Part shown: in pieces, positions 55,501 through 61,500 of the stretch
Layout of the letters: each line of letters opens with the position of its first letter
Numbering within the stretch: the stretch's first letter is position 1
NCBI GenBank assembly: GCA_038501625.1
Contig: JAZAYU010000725.1
Location: forward strand, 1 to 64,000
Length of the DNA stretch: 64,000 nt
Direction of reading: 5' to 3'
Source: Corbicula japonica
Taxonomy: Eukaryota > Mollusca > Bivalvia > Venerida > Cyrenidae
Notes under the pieces: generated by a model
Seen by the model: the letters and a program-made list of their open reading frames with translations, nothing else
Told to the model about the DNA's origin: nothing
Databases searched by the model: none
Translations under genes and position numbers: made by a program

Positions 55501-58500
55501 TAACTACTGGAAAACATTATATTGTAATTATTATTATTATTGTTATAATACGATTCACTGTAACTTCCACATAAAAGTTTTAAATCTACATAAATTAAAA
55601 TCATTTTCCTGTCACAGTTGAATCATGTTTTGACAGTTTAAAACAACAATAACATTATTAGTTATCAATAATTATTTTCAATGACATTGTAATTCATTTA
55701 CCGTTGTATCATTATAATTCTCGGTAGTTTAATTTTCCCTTTTTCGCGCTAGGGTAAGTGCGCGAAATCAAAAACTAGCGAAATGAAACCATTGGATATC
55801 ATACCTTATAAGAATAATACAGATGCGCGAATTGAAGCCCTCGCGAAAATGTAAATTATGTCATTAGCGCGAAATTAGATCCTCCCGAAATTTTATGATT
55901 CATCAGTACTGCGTAGTTACAAGCGCATCATTCAATCAATCCTAGTACGACCGCATAGATAGTCATTTTTCCTGACACTGGTTCCTTACGGTCTTGCAAT
56001 CTTATCTCTAAAGAGAATAAACAGTCCATCTACACCTGAACGAGTACAAACAGTTTTTATATGATTAACTGGCAATCCAAGACTAGCTAAAATTTTGGCC
56101 TGTCTCTTGCTTACAATTTTATGTTCTACCAAATGATAGTTCCTCTAGCTGGGAGCGAACCCGCACCGTCACGGCGACAGCGCCAAGCCATGCAATTTCT
56201 GCGACGTAACCAATTGAGCTAACCGGGACAACCCCAAAAAGGTTGATCGGATAGCCCTGATATACGTAACAATCACTGCATGACATCGGTAACGGGTTAT
56301 TTTACTGATAACAGTACTAACTATATGTACGGGGAGACTTTTGACGGCCGCCACACTGCACAAATAGCGCTACTGTGAATTTCAAATGATAGTGCCTCTA
56401 GCTGGGAGCGAACCCGCACCGTCACGGCGACAGCGCCAAGCCATGCAATTCCTGCGACGTAACCAATTGAGCTAACCGGGACAACCCCAAAAATAGTTGA
56501 TCAGTTAGCACTGATATACGTAACAATCACTGCTTGGCATCGGTAACGGGTTATTTTACGGATAACAGTACTGACTATATGTACGGAGAGACTTTTTTCA
56601 GCCGCCACACTGCACAAATAGCGCTACTGTGAATTTCAAATGATAGTGCCTCTAGCTGGGAGCGAACCCGCACCGTCACGGCGACAGCGCCTAGCCATGC
56701 AATTCCTGCGACGTTACCAATTGAGCTAACAGGGACAACTCCCAAAATAGTTGATCGGATAGCCCTGATATACGTAACAATCAATGCATGACATCGGTAA
56801 CGGGTTATTTTACTGTTAATAGAACTGACTATATATACGGGGAGACTTTTTACGGCCGCCACACAACACAAATAGCGGTACTGTGAATTTCAAATGATAG
56901 TGCCTCTAGCTGGGAGCGAACCCCCACCGTCACGACGACAGCGCCTAGCCTAGCCATACAATTTCTAAATTTCCAAATTAAAAAATGTATTGAAAAATGA
57001 TTTCTCATTAGCAAGGCACTGGATATTTACAGATACATGGGCCGTTGTGAAAATAAATATGTTCGATGTTATTTTTATTAATTAGAGGAAGAAGTTCGCA
57101 GAGAGCCTTACATATTCAATCGCATTATGAGCTTCATAGCTTTTCTGCAAAAGGTCTTTTACCAAGACAGACTGACTATAGCCGTTTTTCTTACGTCCTG
57201 GAAAAATTGATTAACACAATTTCAAAGTGTCAACAAATCCAACTATCGGGGACAATGACGACATCATTTGTGTTTTGCAACAATGCTGATAAGGATCCTC
57301 GAGTCAAACTGGGCGTTGTGTGATCAGTACAACCGACTGATATTTATTTAACCGTTTGGTAAACGATTTGATGGCTACAACTTTTGTGATATGCTGCACA
57401 GACTCGAGGTTATGATAGATTTTGTTTCCGTGTATTTCAATGCCGGTGATGTTGGTAATGTGTTGAGGATTGGAGTTACTCTCAGGTCGCTCACATATAC
57501 TAAACGATTCGTCGTTTTCGCAGCAATTTGTATAATGTCGCTTGTTTTGCCTGATTTCAGTTTGAAATCATCCAAATCTTTGCCAAACGGTAAAGACTTG
57601 TGTTTGTAATCAGACGGATTTCTTACAAAGTTACACCATCTATCGTCGCAAAGAGCGTGGTCGCCAAGCGCGTGTAGAACTATTGCTTGTATGTCTTCTT
57701 TATTCCTTCGCGGTTTGCCTTGTTCCGACTGACAGCATATGCAAACCATTTCTCAAAATATTGTAAAGTTCTGTAAGACAAGCTTTTATATTCTTTCTTG
57801 AATTTGAAAAGTTCATTCATTTTGTTACATTCTTTTTTGTCACTAGCTTTTTTAATTCGTCACCTAGGCATCTTCGCGCTCTTGACAATGTCGTAGTGTC
57901 ACCATCCATTATTAATTTTTAACGTCCAGTCCTTGTCCTTCAGTTTCGAAATGCATCTAACTGTCTGCATCTAGAACTGCCAAGTGGCCTTTGACGAGCC
58001 GCTCCAGTTCCTGCGACATAGATGCGCGGTTATCACTCTGCGTCGTCTATTGACGTGGCATATTCGTACTTTTTCTTATGTTTTCCTAAAACGTTCACAT
58101 GACCTATTAAAAGGCAAAACGAAACTCTGAAGAGACACCGAAAATCAATTAACTCAGTTTGGGTTACCGCATAAATAATAACAAGGAATAGCAAACAATA
58201 GCAAACTGCATTGTAATACCATTTAGAAATCTCTTAAAATGCTATACTGTGGTATAAAGCTATCTGATATGGCGATGCTGTATTCGAAAATTTCGAACTA
58301 TGCTTCCTGTTTTTCAACTAAAGTGTCATTAACCCTCCAATGTGCAGATAACTGTCCGTCTGACAATATACAATTCGACGTGGTAATTACCTGATAAGCT
58401 ATTGTTGTTATGACCTGTTCCCGGCCTTTGCTATTTCCATCAACGGACACCGCTGCAACATTTTCACCTCTGCTTTCAACAGTAGTAAACAAAAAAACAC

Positions 58501-61500
58501 AAAGCTGCATTTCGCATTTCAATATGAGGACGTACAAAGAAGATAGATTCTTACATGTTAAATAGAAATAATAGTGTTAACACATGTATTTTAACCTTAT
58601 GTGGTATTTAATGAAAGAAATATCTCATCTCTGTAACTACGTCTTTAACTAAATAGCATTAAATGCTTTTAAAGTTAAAATGTGTAATTGTGTCCAAAAT
58701 AAAGAACAAGCATGGTTAACATACCTGTTTAAAGAATTAAGGTGTTAACGTGCGAAATCTCTTCTTTTATTGCCAAAATCACATTCTGCAACCACCGACT
58801 CAAAAGAAGCCCCAATTTCACGTTCCCTTGTTTTCAATGTTTTGTGGTGGATCTGGCAAATTCAGTTCACATTAAATATTATTTATTTGCGAGTATAATT
58901 TCACCATAATTACAATATTATTTATAATAAGTATTCGTGGTTAGAATATTTTGCAGGAAGCTTTTACATGTAATTATCATGTACACGGGCGTATTGATTT
59001 GAACTTATTTTAGACCAGTCTCGAAACGCTCAACTCCATTTTCCGCTATCTGTTAGTGGTCACAAACCAAACGCAAAATGAACATACCTTTTCTTTATAT
59101 CAAATGTTAAGTAAACATACATATTCTTGACAAAATACATTAAGAGTATGTTCTTGATATAGTTTTACCCCATGCAGTCAAAATAGCAACAACAGCAATT
59201 TCCCATAGAGTTAATGTGTGGCCAAAAACATCAGTATACAATGATAATATATACACTCGAATGTTAATAGTAGCTGTTTTTTTAGTTTTTACATACTAAT
59301 AACAAAAAGCGTTTTCATAAATATTAAAATTTGCACTCGGCAATAAAAAAATCTTTCAAATCAATTCTCCCAAGACAAAGTATGCAATCACAGGTTTATA
59401 GTTCAATGAAGAAAAGTATATTATACATTTGAAAAATATTGATTAAAATTGTATATTGTAAACAATTTTAATTATCTCGAGTTCAAGAGAAGTTACTCAT
59501 AAATCAATTGGACCGCTCGTTAATGGCCCACTGATCAGTATTAACCCAATGTACAAATAATATTGTTTAAAATTGTATTTGTTTCTTTGCTGTATGTCAT
59601 ACTGGGAATAAATATACTTCTAGGATATTCAGCATAAGTAGATTCAATGCAGATTATAACCTATTACTTTGATTGTCAAATTTTAAATAGCGGCCATGCA
59701 AATATAGGCTACACATACTAAAATATGTTTATCATAAAGTCATAAGGGCCATTAAGAGTGTTCTTACCTGCTGCTAGTTTTGTGTTTATATCAAAACATT
59801 TTTCAGAACTTGTGTTTGGTGACGCGCAGTGTCTTTTTCCAGTCAGTATTTTTCAACATTTTTTTCCCACAAGTACCGCATTTAATTGTGAAAATAGATC
59901 CAAGGCCTTTCCTTGTTTCGCTGATAATATCGCAAAGCGAAAGTCTGTTTTCAGACCAAGTGCTTTTTTCAAAATATTTTATTAGAACTCCAATTTCGGC
60001 GATACCTCTTCCATCTAACCAGCTTTCTTCCGACACCGAACTTGTCGAAATTTTGTTAAACCTCTTCTTTATGTGCGAATCTTTCCTAAACTTTCCCTTT
60101 ACACGTACTCTCATATTTCCGTAAACTTAAATGCAAAATGTTGGATGACGTCAGTTCTGTCTAAATGTACGTTCATTCATTCATTCATTCATTCATTCAT
60201 TCATTCATTCATTCATTTATTCATTCATTCATTCATTCATTCACTCGTTAACGCATTTTGCATTTATGGCTTTTATTTTACATTCATTATAAAAAATGGG
60301 TACAATAATTACATATTCCCTCCCGCCAATTGATTATCTGTACATAAGTTATTTAAGTCGTTATTATGAAATCAGTACAGAAATAAAACTGAATAAAAGG
60401 GGATTTGGTTGAGCTTCCAGATTTATGAAAATCGGCTAGCATCTTTTTATTTTATGCTGCTCTAAGCCTCTTACATGATAACTGGATAAACTGCTTCTTT
60501 CATATCGTGAAGTCTATTGAAATAATTCTTTTTATTACCAAACAAAAAATCATCAATATTCACGGTTTTAGTAATCCACTAATTTCGACAAGGCATTTGG
60601 GTGTCATTTGCATTGAACTAAAATCATATTAAAAAAGTTTAAGAGGTATCGGAAATATTGACCTTTATGTTAATATTGTGGAATTCATAACGAGAAACAA
60701 AAATTCAGATTCAACCTGATACTAGCAATCGTATTTTAAGGACCTTACATGATTTTGTATATATATGCCGCGGATGACTGAATTAATACTCTTACATGTA
60801 TCTACGTTAACTACGAATTTCTAAACGTCGAGTAAAATTGAACGTTATTTTTTCAACGACTTACTGTGTAATTTTCACGCACAATTACAGAAAATCTAGA
60901 CCGATGATATATTGTTTTTATTTTTTTTTATTCGATAGCATACATGTCAAACAAAATTTTGTGAAAAATGAAAAAAATCTACCACACCGTTTTCGAGATA
61001 AAAAAACAGCTTACGTTTGGATCGTGCTTAAGTCTTTCAACGTAAATTCGCGACTTTTTAGTGTTTGACGTCGGTTTAAATGTCCTTGAATTACACATTG
61101 ATTTCAATTTTATAGCGAAAACGTATGTAAATAATTTCTGTATTGGAAAAACTATTTACAAAAGATTGAACGCAATCTTTCGCAAAGTTATTCAAGTTAC
61201 AATGAAACACTTGCGTTAATATACACCAACCGCTAGGTTGGGCGTCTGATTCGAAAGCGCGCGACATCATTAAAAACTGAGTAACCAGTCAACGGGAAAA
61301 TGAATTTTACGATAATGTGCACAGTTACAAGTGTCTATTTCAACTTTTATTTTTGACGTTGTTTTTCGGCCATGGGCGAGAACTACCTTAAGTACAACAT
61401 TTGTCAAACTTGCTTATTTAAAAGCTTCTTTAAGTATGGACCCCTAATTCTTTTTATTGTTTTATAAAAAATAATAATTTTACAGCCTAGCATGTTTCTT

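Larger units (their letters stand above)
54947..61390 (-). mobile_element. 6.4-kb DNA transposon with long TIRs and TTAA flanks
   Basis: Two inverted arms of about 0.5 kb: 54947-55460 and 60856-61390. They begin 'ggtagttcgcgcccatggcc' and, reversed, 'ggtagttctcgcccatggcc', and share 'ggtctagattttctgtaa' near the inner edge. TTAA flanks both ends (54946 side and 61387-61392). Between them lie a decayed transposase on the minus strand, the 254-bp repeat array and an ATTC microsatellite. The element sits in the intron between CCP exons B and C. Confidence 0.82.

Noticed and set aside
57066..57609. Plus-strand frames of 72-85 codons
   Set aside because: They run antisense to the minus-strand transposase fragment, which has recognisable family motifs.
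60073..60333. Open frame encoding repeated Ser-Phe-Ile-His
   Set aside because: Translation of the ATTC microsatellite; no other protein feature.
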